Shown: piece by piece, positions 1 through 11,300 of the stretch
Layout: each line of letters opens with the position of its first letter
Numbering within the stretch: the first letter of the stretch is position 1
DNA from: Gymnopilus junonius
Lineage: Eukaryota > Basidiomycota > Agaricomycetes > Agaricales > Galerinaceae
Length of the DNA: 36,855 nt
NCBI GenBank assembly: GCA_015501075.1
Contig: JADNYJ010000319.1
Location: 1 to 36,855, forward strand
Direction: 5' to 3'
Translations under genes and position numbers: made by a program
The notes under the pieces: generated by a model
Databases searched by the model: none
Told to the model about the DNA's origin: nothing
The model's input: the letters and a program-made list of their open reading frames with translations, nothing else

Positions 1-255
1 GCTTCTTGGATATTATTTGACCTCATTTCTATTGCTTGACAATGTTGGCTGATCTGTCTGCTGTAGGGACAACACAACTTCCGACGTTCCACCTCCTAAC
101 AATGGCCATGTACACTCAACTAGCCCGTAAGTCTCTCAAATAATATACCTCAGTGTTGTCCAGGAGATTTAATTACCTTTATCAGGCCCAGAGACCTGGT
201 GAGGCGTCATTCTATGTGCCAGGCTGCTATTTGAGCGAATATTCAAGTCCAGCAA

Positions 256-3200
256 GTGCTCCTGCCAGCCTTGGACTCTGAACTTCCTGTCTCGCAGCCA
301 CCTCAATGCCATCGCACGCTGCCTACCCCTGAGGCTCATCCTTCCATCTGGGATGTCGATGTACATCGGGAGTGTCATACCTATCGCATCTTCGGGCAAA
401 ACTATTACTGCAATGACCCCCCCGAACCCGGTACTCCTGGACCTGTCGAAGCAAAGCTCATCGGTTGGCTTCCCCATGGCGAGGAGGATCTCTCGAATTT
501 CCTCTCTCTTCCCCACGGCCACGTCGTTCCCCGTAAGCTGGTCAAGAAGTGGAACTTGGCTGAACAAGCTTTGGCGGCATGTTCTCGAGATCGCTCCGAG
601 TCTCCCTTCAATGAGGAGGCCACATTTGCCAATGACGAAGACGATTCGGACTTTGGCCCCCCCTATACGCAGATATCAGCACCTTCTCCCATGGTCTGCA
701 AGGTTGGCCCACCACGCGCAAACCGTGCTTACGTCCTTGTTCCACCCCGCCCCTCTTGGGCCAAGTCTGCTGCTGTGCAGCCCGCCGAAGATGACCCCAA
801 TGAAGCATCTCTTTCTGAGCAGGAATATCGTGCTCAACGAGCTGATGTGTGGCGTGGAAAGGCGAAGGCCATTGTTGCAGAGAAGCAGCAGCAACGGGAA
901 GCCCAGGACGAGCCCCACAGCACCTTGGATGACATGTCACAGAAGGATGTCATCGCCTTGGTGGAGGATGGTACTGGGGAGGGTGGAGGTGCCGACAATG
1001 TCAAGGATGGCAATGAGATGGATGTGGATGATGAGGGCAACGCCTTCGCGAAAGTCAAGCAGCAGATGAGCAAAATGGGGCGCCCAACCAATGCTCTCAA
1101 GGATGATGGTGCCAAAGCTGGCGCGTTTTTCCAGCATCTCATAGAGAAGATCAGAGCCAAGCATGACTGCTCGGAAGCGCAGGCTCAGGCGGTGACTGGG
1201 TGGTTTCCTAGACTGGCGGAAATTCGGGACAAGAACTTGTACAACACATTTCTGGCCTGTTGGAAGCTCAGCACTCCAGCTGAGCAAGGCAAGCATGGTA
1301 AGTCCAAAAACATTTTTCCGTGCACTCAAGCTCACAATGTTCTTCTGACAGCTATTTGGTTCAAGCACGCAAATGAGTATTATAGGAAGAAGACCGAAAA
1401 TATGACGGATCTGGAAAAGGAAGAGTGGAAAGGTGAGCTCGAGCTCACTTATCTCTGTCATGCTGCCAAAGGCGACTCACCCTCTCCCGAAAAGAAGAGT
1501 GCCACCTCTCGTGTCAATTGGGCTGCAGGTCTTGTGCGGAAATATGTGAGTACCCGTCTTCTTTGTCTGCCCAAGCTTAAATTAATGATTCCTTTAATTT
1601 CCCTCATAGACCATGGGTATCTCGCACATCGACAACGAAGTCAACATGGTCACCTTCATATTTGACACCTCACCGGAAGAAGAGACTGGAAAATCTGTCC
1701 CGCCCGTGACTGTGGTCTCTACGGATGCTTGCTTATCTGCCATCGAGAGTGGCGATCTGCCGATTAAGGCTTGGGCATGCGACACGAAACACATCATCAA
1801 GTAAGTGCTTTGATAAAACATGTTACTCTTTATTTAATTTTTTTCAGGTCCCATCTCATTCGCGCTAGATTAGCCCCCAAGCGGAAGCTGGCTATAGCCA
1901 GGGCTGAAGATGCTCAGATAGATGCGGTGGCAGCACATCCATCCAAGAAGCGTGCGGCTGCTGCTGCTGATGACGATGACGTGGTTGAGATCGTCGATAA
2001 CCCAAGGCCCGCCAAGAAGCTGAAGACCTCTCGTGTAAATGATGAGAACCAGCTGTTGCCAACCCTGAAGGCTACGCCAGCGCGAGCTGTCCCTGTGGCC
2101 TCATCCCTTGCCCTTAAGCCTACAGTCGCCACCTCGTCATCTGCCTCCAAGCCCACAGTGATGGCCTCGACATCTGTGTCTAAACCTGCTGTCGCGCCTT
2201 CAGCATCAGTGTCCAAGCCTGCTCCCACGCCCTCAGCATCTGCCTCAAAGCCCACTCCCGCCTCCGTCAAACCATCCACTCTCCCCAAGGCATCTCCATT
2301 GGCGGCTGCAGACCAGAAAGCATCAGGCCCGTCAGCCTTGTCAGCCTCGTCAGCCTCAGCGTCGAAGCGTGTCGGGAACGAGACTGTTGTGAAGTCGAAG
2401 GACTGCAAGGACACGGTGAATGACGGTGTCCCGATTGAGGTGGCCGAGCTTCAGGCAAAGGGAGCTGAGCAGCGAGCAGACAAGAAGGAGGGTTCGTCAA
2501 TGGATGTAGAAGGCTCAAAGCAATCTGTAGAGGAGGGAGAGGATGACAACCTCATGTTGAAGAAGGACTGGGATGCCATGGACCCACGTGCAAGAATGAC
2601 AGGATACAGTTTGAAGGAATATAGTAAGTCTTGATGTCTCTTTATCCTGTTGGGCTTCACTGACATCATTGTAGGGAAATACGAGAAGCGTAGTTCTGTT
2701 CCATGGCAGAATTTGCTGGAAAAGATGCTAGCTCTCGGCTTCTCATGCACCAACTATCCCATCAGCAAGCTTATCACCTATCCTGGTTGCCCCGGGTTCA
2801 ACAGTGCTTCCATTACACCAGCAAATATGAAAGCACTTGGCTCTCATCTAAAGCATGAAGACCTTATCCCAGGGTCCGATTCTGCAAATATGGACTGTTT
2901 CCGTTTCACTCCGTGGACCAAAGGTATGTTTTTCTTTCTTATTGACTCGGCATTCATTCACTAACTACCCACCTCAGAGCAAAAGGCACTACAGCCTGGT
3001 ACTCCAGCCTATGCCAACATTCCCCTTGTCATGACAGACACTGGGAAGGTCCTCCTCATTGCGCGTGATGTTCTCAACAAGGCACCCACAGCTTCACGGA
3101 AGCCTCGGCCGCGATCACTGGACAGGTTTGTGGAGGGTCCATCATCCCGCCCTTTGACTGGCATTGATCGCTTGATGCTGGCAAGCACGCTTGATGCTGT

Positions 3201-3675
3201 CAAGCGAGGAAAGCTTCCTATGGCCGCCTCTCAGTCCACCTCAGACCCTCCACCTCCATACTCTGCTTTCCAGCTAGCCTCCCGCCTCCTGCCATACCGT
3301 GGGGATCTTGGGCCTTCGCAGCACAAGAAAATGGTAATGGCCACACGATCTCTGCCTGATGGTACTGCAAAGGGCCATCCTCTTGCTGCCGACATGATCT
3401 TTGCGCCTTTAAACGGCAATTCACATGCCAACCGTGCAGCCGCATCCAGTAACCAACCTCGTATGCCTGTCAAGAAGCCCGTGACCAGCTCCGCGTCAGC
3501 CCAGGCTCTGTCACTCTCTCGCCAACCTCAGCACAGCATGAGGTACCAAAGGGTGGCTAAGGTGGAGCCCCTCTATTGGGACTTTGATGAGGCTGGTTGG
3601 CAGGACTCTTTGGGATGGATGGATCACGGTGGGGATATGGATGTTGATATGGACATTTTTGGTCCTCTTGCTTAA
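256..3675 (+). CDS. Hypothetical low-complexity protein, seven exons, 5' end unresolved
   Basis: I do not recognise this protein. A consistent exon chain can be read: 256-1297, 1352-1432, 1472-1545, 1610-1800, 1848-2623, 2675-2923, 2978-3675. All introns are GT-AG (39-64 nt) and all phases fit, giving about 1,036 residues to TAA at 3673. The 39-nt second intron is in frame and could be retained. Residues 1-110 are cysteine- and proline-containing. The middle is acidic and Lys/Gln-rich. Exon 5 holds basic patches such as KKRAAAAADDDD and a Ser/Ala/Pro/Lys array in which SxSKP recurs about six times (about 2100-2280). The C-terminus is acidic (MDVDMD). This looks like a disordered nuclear-type protein, but that is inference. 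No in-frame ATG lies near the 5' end and an in-frame TGA sits at 232, so coding probably starts in an upstream exon, perhaps ending at about 131 before a GTAAGT donor. Confidence 0.6.
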
Positions 3676-4200
3676 GTAAGTGCTTCTATTATGCTGCTCT
3701 TCGCCCTCGTCTTTCCATCACTTTCTATATTGCTTTTGTTCTTGTTTTCTGCCATCTGCAATGTTGTCTACTTCTCATTGTTGCCTTTCTTGCCCACTTT
3801 TTTAATACTTTCTTGTCCGCTTTTCTAATACTTTTTTGTTGTTGTCTTCTACTTTATCATCTCTCTCTCTCTCTCTCTCTTCCTTGACTATCTGTCACAT
3901 TCTTTCCTTCCTTCATTGCTTTCATCCACAGTCCAACTCTTTTGTCACTCCTTTCAGACCCTCCTGCAGTCCAACTCTCATGCCACTCCTTTGTTGTCTT
4001 GTTCCTGGGCTAGTCTAACTCTGAGTCACTCTTTGGCCTAACTCCTACTCCTGTCTTTACTGTTTGTCTGTCCTGCCTTGCTGCCTTGCCCCTATCTTCA
4101 GTAGTCCAACTCTTGTCATTCCTTAGTCCAACTCTTATGTCAGTCTTTACATATCTCTAATGCCAGTGGCTTTTTCATACATGAGTTTAAGGGGAGAATA
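3676..4200. repeat. Pyrimidine-rich 3' flank with CT microsatellite and degenerate AGTCCAACTC repeats
   Basis: There is no gene here. The stretch is strongly T/C-rich on the + strand. It contains a (CT)n run at about 3860-3880, and from about 3930 to 4160 a loosely repeated motif around AGTCCAACTCTTGTCACTCC (about five degenerate copies, near 3931, 3968, 4013, 4100 and 4128). It follows directly on the stop codon of the first gene, so its start may be 3' untranslated sequence. Confidence 0.6.
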
Positions 4201-4274
4201 CAATGGTCAAGCTCTCTAACATGAATATCTTTGTCAGAACTGAGGGTTAAACAAAAGGCTGCTTGAGGCCCTTA

Positions 4275-5055
4275 GAGATTGAGTCTTGCAATACAATAGA
4301 CTATTGTACAGCTTTCTACTCAGAGGTTGAGTCCTCTGATACTATAGATTATAATAGAGCTCTTATCTCAGAGGTCAGGTCCTCCAAGCTTTCTGCTCAG
4401 AGGGTGAGTCTAGAGGTTGAGTCTTCCGATACTATAGATTAAAATAGAGCTCTTTGCTTAGAGGTCGAGTCCTCAGATACCATAGGCTATAATACCGCTT
4501 TCTGCTCAGAGGTCGAGTCCTCCAATACTATAGATCTAAGCTTGTCAGAGGTCGAGTCCTCCGATACCATAAACATAATACAGCTTTCTGCTCAGAGGTC
4601 GAGTCCTCCGATACTGAGGTCGAGTCCTCAGATACCATAGACTATAATACCACTTTCTGCTCAGAGGTCGAGTCCTCTGATACTATAGACAACTAAGCTT
4701 GTCAGTAACAAAGGTTGAATCCTCAGACACTACAGACTATAATACAGCTCTCCACTCAGAGGTCGAGTCCTCGGATACCATAGACTATAATACTGCTTTC
4801 TGCACAGAGGTCGAGTCCTCCGATACTGAGGTCGAGTCCTCAGATACCATAGACTATAATACCACTTTCTGCTCAGAGGTCGAGTCCTCGGATACCATAG
4901 ACAAGTAAGCTTGTCAGTAACAGAGGTCGAGTCCTCCGATATCATAGCCTATAATACAGCTCTCTTCTCAGAGGTCAGGTCCTTGGATACTATAGACTAT
5001 AATACTGCTTTCTGCTCAGAGGTCAAGTCCTCGGATACCATAGACCATAACACAC
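4275..5055. repeat. 48-bp minisatellite with 212-bp higher-order repeat
   Basis: About 17 degenerate copies of a unit built around CAGAGGTCGAGTCCTC, then GATACTATAGACTATAATAC, then GCTTTCTGCT occur head to tail. The regular spacing is 48 bp, a multiple of three, so one frame reads as a repeated peptide (EVESSDTIDYNTAFCS). I take this as a by-product. A block containing a doubled half-unit (GATACTGAGGTCGAG) and the spacer TAAGCTTGTCAGTAACA recurs with offset 212 bp (4615 against 4827, and 4694 against 4906), showing a higher-order unit. The core GGTCGAGTCC resembles an RNA polymerase III B box lacking one T, probably by chance. Confidence 0.85.
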
Positions 5056-5109
5056 TTGAAATACTAGCAACAGACTGTCTTCAACTACTGGCTGTATCAG
5101 AAATAATTT

Positions 5110-5460
5110 TCTAGATAATGACCCCAGACACCCTGTGACAGTGTAGAAGCAAAGAAGATTTCAGAAGATTTTGAAAACATTCAGAAGATTTTCAAATGGT
5201 TTCTAGAACTTTTCAGACTGTTACAAAATTATGTGTGATGTCAGAACTATATCAGAAATATTTTGTAACATTTTGCAATGTTTCATACATCTTTCAAAAT
5301 CATTTGAAGAATCCCCAATATTTTTAAAAAGAATCACAATCTTTCAAAACATTTTCCAGAATTTTCCGAAGATTCTAAAATATTTCTGAAGAGTTTTCCA
5401 AAATTTGCCAAAGTTTCCTGAAAGATTTTCAAAACATTTCTGAAAGGAAAAAGCTTTTGA
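5110..5460. repeat. A/T-rich degenerate repeat (TTTCAGAAGATTTTCAAAA type)
   Basis: No gene is seen. The stretch consists of short degenerate repeats of the form TTTCAGAAGATTTTCAAAACATTT, in which TTTC, CAGAAGATT and AAAACATTT recur many times. It lies between the minisatellite and the 3' truncation of the minus-strand Copia fragment. Confidence 0.6.
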
Positions 5461-5539
5461 GGACCCCCAATAGGCCACTTAAAAATAAAAAATAACATAC
5501 CTAATAGGTACCTCCAGGGGGTAGCCTGAAGTGATAATA

Positions 5540-6680
5540 TTATGAGTAGTGGGGACTGGGCATGATTTCTCTAGTGGTGGGAAATGCGCCATTGATGTGA
5601 GCATAAATGGCTCTTCATCAGAGTCCTCAACAAAGCATGCTGACTTTGGTTTGAAGCCAGAGCGGCGGGGTTTCCTCTTAGGATACTCCTTTTTCTGTGA
5701 ACTGCTGGGGTTACCAGCATTCTGCTGATCAGAGTGGCGAGGTTCAGGACCTTTTGGTTTGATCGCAGTATTGTGCTGCACATTCGCATTGTTAGCCTGT
5801 TGGTTTCTGGGCTGGCTGTCCTTAGGCGGGTTGAGCTGCTTCGGCACATAGAGTGTGCCGTGCTTGGGTTGCTCATGCTGCTTAAGGTGCCCAAATCGGG
5901 CAGCCCATGTGGTGCGAATGCTATCAAAAAGGTCTTTCAGTTCCATATTTGGAACTGAGTTTTGCCTGGTGAAATCTTCCATCATCCGCTGATAAACGGA
6001 TTCTTGTGATGTGATGTTCATGGCAAGTGGAAGATTCATGAGTAGGACTAGGCATGCCATGGATTGAGAAACCATGGGTACCATGCCAGTGGAACCAGTT
6101 GATCCTGTGGCATTCAGATCATTGACGAGTGGGAGATGCCCATAATGAAATTGAAACTTGGTGAGCTGGGGGTTGGGATCAGAGAGATCGATTTTGAGAT
6201 TCATGAGGACTCTAAAGTCCTCGAGGGTCTCAACATCTCCTTGGAGAATTTCGTCTTGATCCAATCCCATGCTTCAGCTGCAGACAGGGTTTTAACCTGG
6301 TCCCATATACCAGTATCGAGGCACATGGCCAAAAGGCTGAGTGCCTTGGCATTCTTGGAGCTGTAGCTCTCCAATTTGCAGCGGTATACTTCTTCGGCAG
6401 CATTCCACCAAGAGAAGTGGGCATTATACAGGTTCAATTCTCCCTGTGTAGGTCCGGTGGCAGAAGTGGTGTCGGTGGCATGAGTGCCAGAGGGGAAGGC
6501 GGGTTCCCTAATTGGTTGCTCCAGAGGAGCAGTGAGGGTTCCCTCAAGGATGGATTTCACGTCCATATGGAGGATGACAGCCTCCATTTTTGACGCCCAT
6601 TGGCGGTAGTGACGACCATCGAATTTCAGAAGGTCGGAGGTGGTGAAGGAGCTGGAAGTGGTGTTTTTGACTGAAGACAT
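5540..6680 (-). pseudogene. gag: Copia Gag, frameshifted and truncated
   Basis: The start is ATG at 6680 (MSSVKNTTSSSFTTSDLLKF). The first segment runs in one frame to about 6240 (KFDGRHYRQWASKMEAVI, then WDWIKTKFSKEM), matching the Copia Gag/UBN2-type nucleocapsid precursor. It then needs a frame change near 6240 to enter the second segment (VETLEDFRVLMNLKIDL onward, to about 5540). The Lys/Pro-rich C-terminal part (KKEYPKRKPRRSGF) has no recognisable CCHC knuckle. The full copy breaks frame at the same spot. The last 20 or so residues before the stop at 5479 come from flanking sequence. Confidence 0.8.
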
Positions 6681-7100
6681 TGTTTAGATGTTTGGATGAT
6701 TGGATTTCTGTTAAGAAAAGAGGCTGGGTTGTGTCAGCGACAGGTGTGTAAGAAGCGTGCTAAATAAAGAAAGCACTGCTAAAAATACCTGTGCCAGACA
6801 TGGAATTAACCCCTTAAGGGCAATTGTCCAGACAGTGACAGATGTCCGGGCCCTCATGACAAGGCCCTATACAATGTTGCACATGGTAGCGAACAATTGT
6901 GGGAGAGCATTCTGTCTAGTGACGAACAGCTGTGGTCGATGTTCTGCCTAACAGTGAACTATCTTCCCAGGTAGAAGTAAGCTACAGACCGATGCTAAGC
7001 AGGTTCTGCACAATGGCGAACAATGCTAGACAGGTTCTGCCCTAAGGCGAACTCATTGTCCAGCAGGTTCTGCCAATGGCGAACAGCATGCTATGCTATC
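6681..7100 (-). other. Copia 5' leader (untranslated) between primer site and gag
   Basis: No open frame. It is clearly homologous to 13558-13976 of the full element (shared blocks around GGCAGAACCTGC and GGCCCGGACATCTGTC, and an AATTCCATGTCTGGCACAGG stretch). A short block with GTTCGCC / GCAGAACCTG is repeated several times within the leader. Confidence 0.75.
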
Positions 7101-7110
7101 GGGGCCATAA
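7101..7110 (-). promoter_or_regulatory. Primer binding site, half initiator-tRNA type
   Basis: Two bases inside the LTR end the minus strand reads TTATGGCCCC. It corresponds to TTATGGGCCC in the full element, with one base lost. This matches the complement of the anticodon region of eukaryotic initiator tRNA-Met, as used by Copia-type elements that prime with a half tRNA. Confidence 0.6.
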
Positions 7111-7112
7111 CC

Positions 7113-7543
7113 TGTCGAGCAGCAAGTGGTACATACAGCGGCAAACCACTGTATGCACAATGTGCTCTGCATAGTATCGATGTAACTACTGGCTTACCTG
7201 GGTTGTGAGAGGCTAGTGCTAAGGTGACTACTTAGGTACTACTTAGAAGTGCAGATGACTTAGATTAGGATGCTGTTTAGAGCATCCTTATATACCTACA
7301 GGACATGCAGTGACTAACTATGTATGAGTAATGCATAAGGCAATTACTCAGCTAATTACTATGTAATTACTAATATCTACTCATAAGATGAGTAATACAC
7401 TCACTAAGTGATCACATGTTTTAGTCATATATGATGACTGTGATACTCTGTCGTCACTGGATCTAGTCGCATATAGACGTGTCTGATCATGCGTGTCATG
7501 TGAGTCATGTGGTGTAGTCACATGGACACTTATCATGTCAACA
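7113..7543 (-). repeat. Copia LTR of the truncated copy, 431 bp
   Basis: On the minus strand it begins TGTTGACATGATAAG at 7543 and ends TCGACA at 7113, exactly 431 bp like the two LTRs of the full element. A TATA box (TATATAA on the minus strand, 7294-7288) is conserved at the same place. This copy keeps CG at several sites where the other two LTRs carry TG or CA, making it a useful outgroup for reading the decay. Confidence 0.88.
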
Positions 7544-7617
7544 TCGATAACCAAGGGGTAATGATCCAAGCACTCCCTTGCTAAGATCACTCCTGCAGGC
7601 TAATTGAGTATGACTAG

Positions 7618-10600
7618 GAAAGGAACTTCTACTCTGGTAGTAGCATCCCACCTTGGTCATTCCTGGCTACTGTAATCTTTGTTGCACCTAATTCGACTAC
7701 TTTGTGGATCATGGACAAAAATACACTCTATGGCAAACACGATTTCTTCATGGAAAGAATAAAGAGTTATGCCGGTTATCAGTGCTCCCTGATGGTTGCA
7801 GACACTATGTCTTTCTACCTGCCCCCTTTTTCTGTCAGGTCTAAGCAAGTCATTACTCTTGATTCTAGATCTTGGGAGCTGTGGTCACCCAATGCCTCTT
7901 ATCCCACCTTTTATCCTGGTCTACAAGACCCCTTGGTGGACCTAGAACATGACTACCCAGACAATAGAAAGCATGCCAATGGTCACCTTGGCCGCTTCGA
8001 CCCTACGGTGTCTCCCCAACATTTTGATTCAAGTCAACCTTGGCTAGGATTTATTCGAAGGAAATTGAATGAGGTGAGAGCAGAGTACACTCCTCTTCTA
8101 AGCATATGGGTACCTGGTCCCCCTTTCAATTTTGGCTCAATTCAAAGGGAGTTTGTTAGTCAAATTAGGAGCTGAGTGCTAGCCTTGAAGACCCAAATGT
8201 TAGCCTGGAGAGATGCCAAGAATTCACACTTGGACATCTGGCATGACCACCCTCTGTTTCCTACTCAAGATGATCTGGAGTGATTATCAGCTGAAATGAG
8301 CTTTGATGAAGCTGTGGATTTACTAGCCAAGCTACAGAGAAGTATGAAGTACATGTCAGCCTGGTGTCGTATGGCCCATACCTTCAAGGTTGATGGGTCC
8401 AAACCTGGTGATCTAGCTGAAGTGCCCTTAGCTGAGGAAGCCCTCATGGGAGTCTGGATCAATAATTGGAAGGGCTATGGCTACTCAGGCACCAAGTGCC
8501 TTGCTACATCATCCATATGGTTGAATCTGAGGCTGATTGAGTTCATGTCACCAAGTATAGGCCCAGTTATCCTTTGTTCATAGCTGCTACTCCAATTGAG
8601 ACTCAATTGTCTGGCCAGAATTCTTTCGACAAAGCCGTGCAAGCAGATGGAGGAGTACTTATGGAAGTGACATTTGACTATGGTCTAGTGAATCCTGCTA
8701 GATCAACCATGTTCATGGACAGATCCTGTTCTTCTCCTGAAGAACAAGGATATGTCAGATCCAAGTACCATGACCCCAGGCATACTGTCCTGAAGGCTGA
8801 AGAAAGACTGACAACCAAGTCTAAGTCCACTGACCTCCCTCCTCTGGTTGCCATGTCCCCGATGGGTAGAAAGTGGTCCTCGTGGGAAGAAGAGGAGGAT
8901 AATGAGAATGGAGAGCTGTGCCTGGTCAGATGAGGGCAAAAGACAGAGCTAACTGGAAAGGTCTTTTACAACAGAGACAATTGCCATTGATTTTCTCTGT
9001 TTGAAACCACTGCTGCCCCTCTTTCTTATAAAGCCGATATGTCTGTCTTTGGCCTGCCTGCTCCTGATTGCCCTTACTATGAATGCATGAATTATGGGCT
9101 TACTCCAGCTGCCAAGTCGAAGTGGATGTATCTCTCAGAAAGACCCAAGGGTGGAGATACCGGGCGCATCTTCGAACCAGAAATAGACATGATTGAGAAC
9201 TCCAGAAATCAACTCGACTTCATTTCTGAAGACGAGGATGAGGAAGTTATGGAGCCAGAACCAGAGCCTGCCCTCCCTCCTCACCCTCAACTCTTGGACA
9301 AGTTAATGATTGTCAATGAACCATATCAATTGCCTACCAAGACACATCCTAGCCCTGATGAGGCCTTAGCCTGAGTGGAATGATCTCTAAGAGCCTGGAG
9401 GTTAGAGCAAGCTAGGAGACATTTGAGATCTCTCAGCCCTAGATGTTTCCTACCACAATGAGGAGAGACAAGCAGGTATGAATACCCTCACTGGGCTCAT
9501 TCACTGCACTATAACAGAACTCGTTGTGACTCTCCCATTTGCCCTACAATGGAGCGAAAAAAGCGATACCATAGCCCCTCCCCTCACTGGTCTAGACCTC
9601 AATGTTTCTGCTCCATATCTAAGGATAGGACCTCTCCTGAGTCTAACTCCCCTCCTCTTTGTGGCCATACTCCAATCCTAAAGGCTGCTGTGACCCTCGC
9701 TTCAGTCCACAGATGCAAACTTCCTGACAGATCAGAGGAGACAAGAATAGTTGTCGATTCCTCGAGCCGGCCCCATTCTCCAGTTCTACCAGGACCAATG
9801 GACGTGGATCATCCGTCACCTCCTCATGTCGAATTGCTGGAAATGGTTGATAAACCTGATGCATCCTTTTCGAAATCGCTCATACAAAGGTTGAACCTGC
9901 TGGTGGAGAAAGTAATGTCCTTAATGAGTAGAACCTCTCTTGATGAAAGACTGGAACACATTATAGACTCCTCTATGAGTGTAGACCAGGTATCGAGCAT
10001 TGCTATGCCTTTGCTAGGCTCCTCCTCTGAGTTGGTCAAAGCTAGTCATCCTGTCTGTTCCTTAGTCAGGGCTCCAATCCCCATTCTGGCTGACATTTCT
10101 GTGACATCCCAAACCTGCTTTCTCTGTATCTGGAGCCTTGACTGCTTCTATGCTTGGAATGATGTCACTTCATGGATCAATGAAATTCTTAAGCTAGCCA
10201 GCAGTGTAGGGCTAATTCAGGTTAAACACACTTATGACAAGCTGAAAAGAATTCAGCTGTTCTGGTTCCAATTTGCCACCACCAATGATGCAGCCACCTT
10301 CAGAGGCATAGTAGCCAGAAGACATACTATGGATGCCAAGAACATAGGCTGTGATTTCATACCTGAATCGGGATTCAGTACTGCTTGTGGAATATCAACT
10401 GATGGATGGAGTCCTGAGGCTGATTTAGAGGCTGAGGTGTCTCCTTCGGGACCCTTTCTGACAACCATGTGACCAGAAAGGAAACCTTTGCAAGAACAGT
10501 TCACTGGTTTGAGCAAATCAGCCAAGCAACATTTGAAACTTTGTGAGAAGGCTAACCACTGCATGGAAAAGGAATTGGCTAATGAAGACCCTTCTCCACC

Positions 10601-10787
10601 TCTGCTGTTAGAATCCTGCCTCTCATACAATGCAAGCATTGGACCTTCAAGTTTCCATGAAAATCCTTCCTCCCTCACTAGCAGACTTGATGCCTCAGCT
10701 GGCCCCAGCAATCAATCTTGGAAACCCGGGAAAGGAAAGCACCATCAAAATATCCATTTAGAGAATGAAGGCGGGGGGGCACTATAA
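7618..10787 (+). pseudogene. Decayed multi-copy gene, eight in-frame TGA stops, one frameshift
   Basis: A single coding trace runs over 3.1 kb. Frame 1 covers 7618-8540, then a one-base shift near 8540 (LIE/VHVTKYRP) moves it to the third frame, which stays readable to TAG/TAA-free sequence ending at 10787. Stops interrupting it are at 8173, 8281, 8931, 8988, 9372, 9381, 9459 and 10470; every one is TGA and each fits CGA (Arg) to TGA. The protein has aromatic-rich N-terminal blocks (LLSIWVPGPPFNFGSIQREF), an acidic middle (SEDEDEEVMEPEPEPALP) and an Arg/Ser-rich part. The C-terminus runs into a G-tract (10771-10779) that resembles the polypurine tract seen at the 3' end of LTR elements, so this may be a Gag-like product of a non-autonomous retroelement. 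I cannot name the family. Confidence 0.6.
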
Positions 10788-11300
10788 CAATTGAGGGACT
10801 ATTTTAGCACCTACATTATCTTTGGGATACTCCTTGGCTGGCCCATTAGCCACCAGTCACATGTAGATCACTTTGCTTATATAATCTTGTTAGTTCTACA
10901 TCACTGGTAGCTACTTGTCTAATCATCATTTGAAATATACTCTATGTTCATCGCTCTCCCTCCCTTTCACTCGAGCCTGCCTCCAACCTCACCGGCTGAG
11001 CACCCAGTAGCTGCTCTCCTGTCAAGGGTGACATGACCCCTAGTTCTAGGGTCACAGGGACAACTCGGGGAAACCATGCCCTCACCTCTCCTTTACCACA
11101 TGCTTGAAGTCCCAGAACTGCTTGGCATCACAGGGCATGACCTATCAAAATTTTCCAAATCTTGTCTGGAAATTCAGAACTACCCCCAGAGGCCTGGCAG
11201 GCTCTAGGATGTACTAGAAGGGCTGAAAAGGCTAGCAATGTTGTAAATGTATGCAATTCACTACATTAAGAACATAAAAAGGCAATTCTAGTTGAATGAT
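10788..11300. other. No gene seen
   Basis: The sequence after the G-tract (CACTATAACAATTGAGGG onward) has a TATATAA at about 10878 and scattered stops in all frames. It could hold an LTR-like remnant of the preceding element, but no second copy is present in this window to confirm it. Confidence 0.4.

Larger units (their letters stand above)
5540..7543 (-). mobile_element. Truncated Ty1/Copia element, minus strand (LTR + leader + partial gag)
   Basis: Read on the minus strand this is the 5' part of the same Copia family as the full element at 13115-20180: LTR (7543-7113), primer site, untranslated leader and gag. Sequence similarity to the full copy ends near 5540, just after the block encoding PTTHN; beyond it the sequence is unrelated. 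Protease, integrase, RT, RNase H and the second LTR are missing, so the copy is dead. Only one border is visible, so no target duplication can be checked. Confidence 0.85.

Noticed and set aside
353..1069. Alternative frame (238 codons) within exon 1 of the first gene
   Set aside because: The other frame continues through six phase-consistent introns to a stop at 3675, while this one has no such continuation.
4275..5055. CRISPR-like array
   Set aside because: The repeats are degenerate and contiguous without unique spacers, and the genome is clearly eukaryotic.
4699..5114. Open frames encoding EVESSDTIDYNTAF repeats as a real repetitive protein
   Set aside because: They exist only because the minisatellite unit is 48 bp. 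There is no start context, no domain and no neighbouring exons that fit.
7618..10787. UGA recoding (selenocysteine or altered code) to explain all-TGA stops
   Set aside because: The same CGA-to-TGA pattern recurs in dead transposons nearby, while channel paralogue B ends at a normal TGA. CpG decay explains it without a new code.
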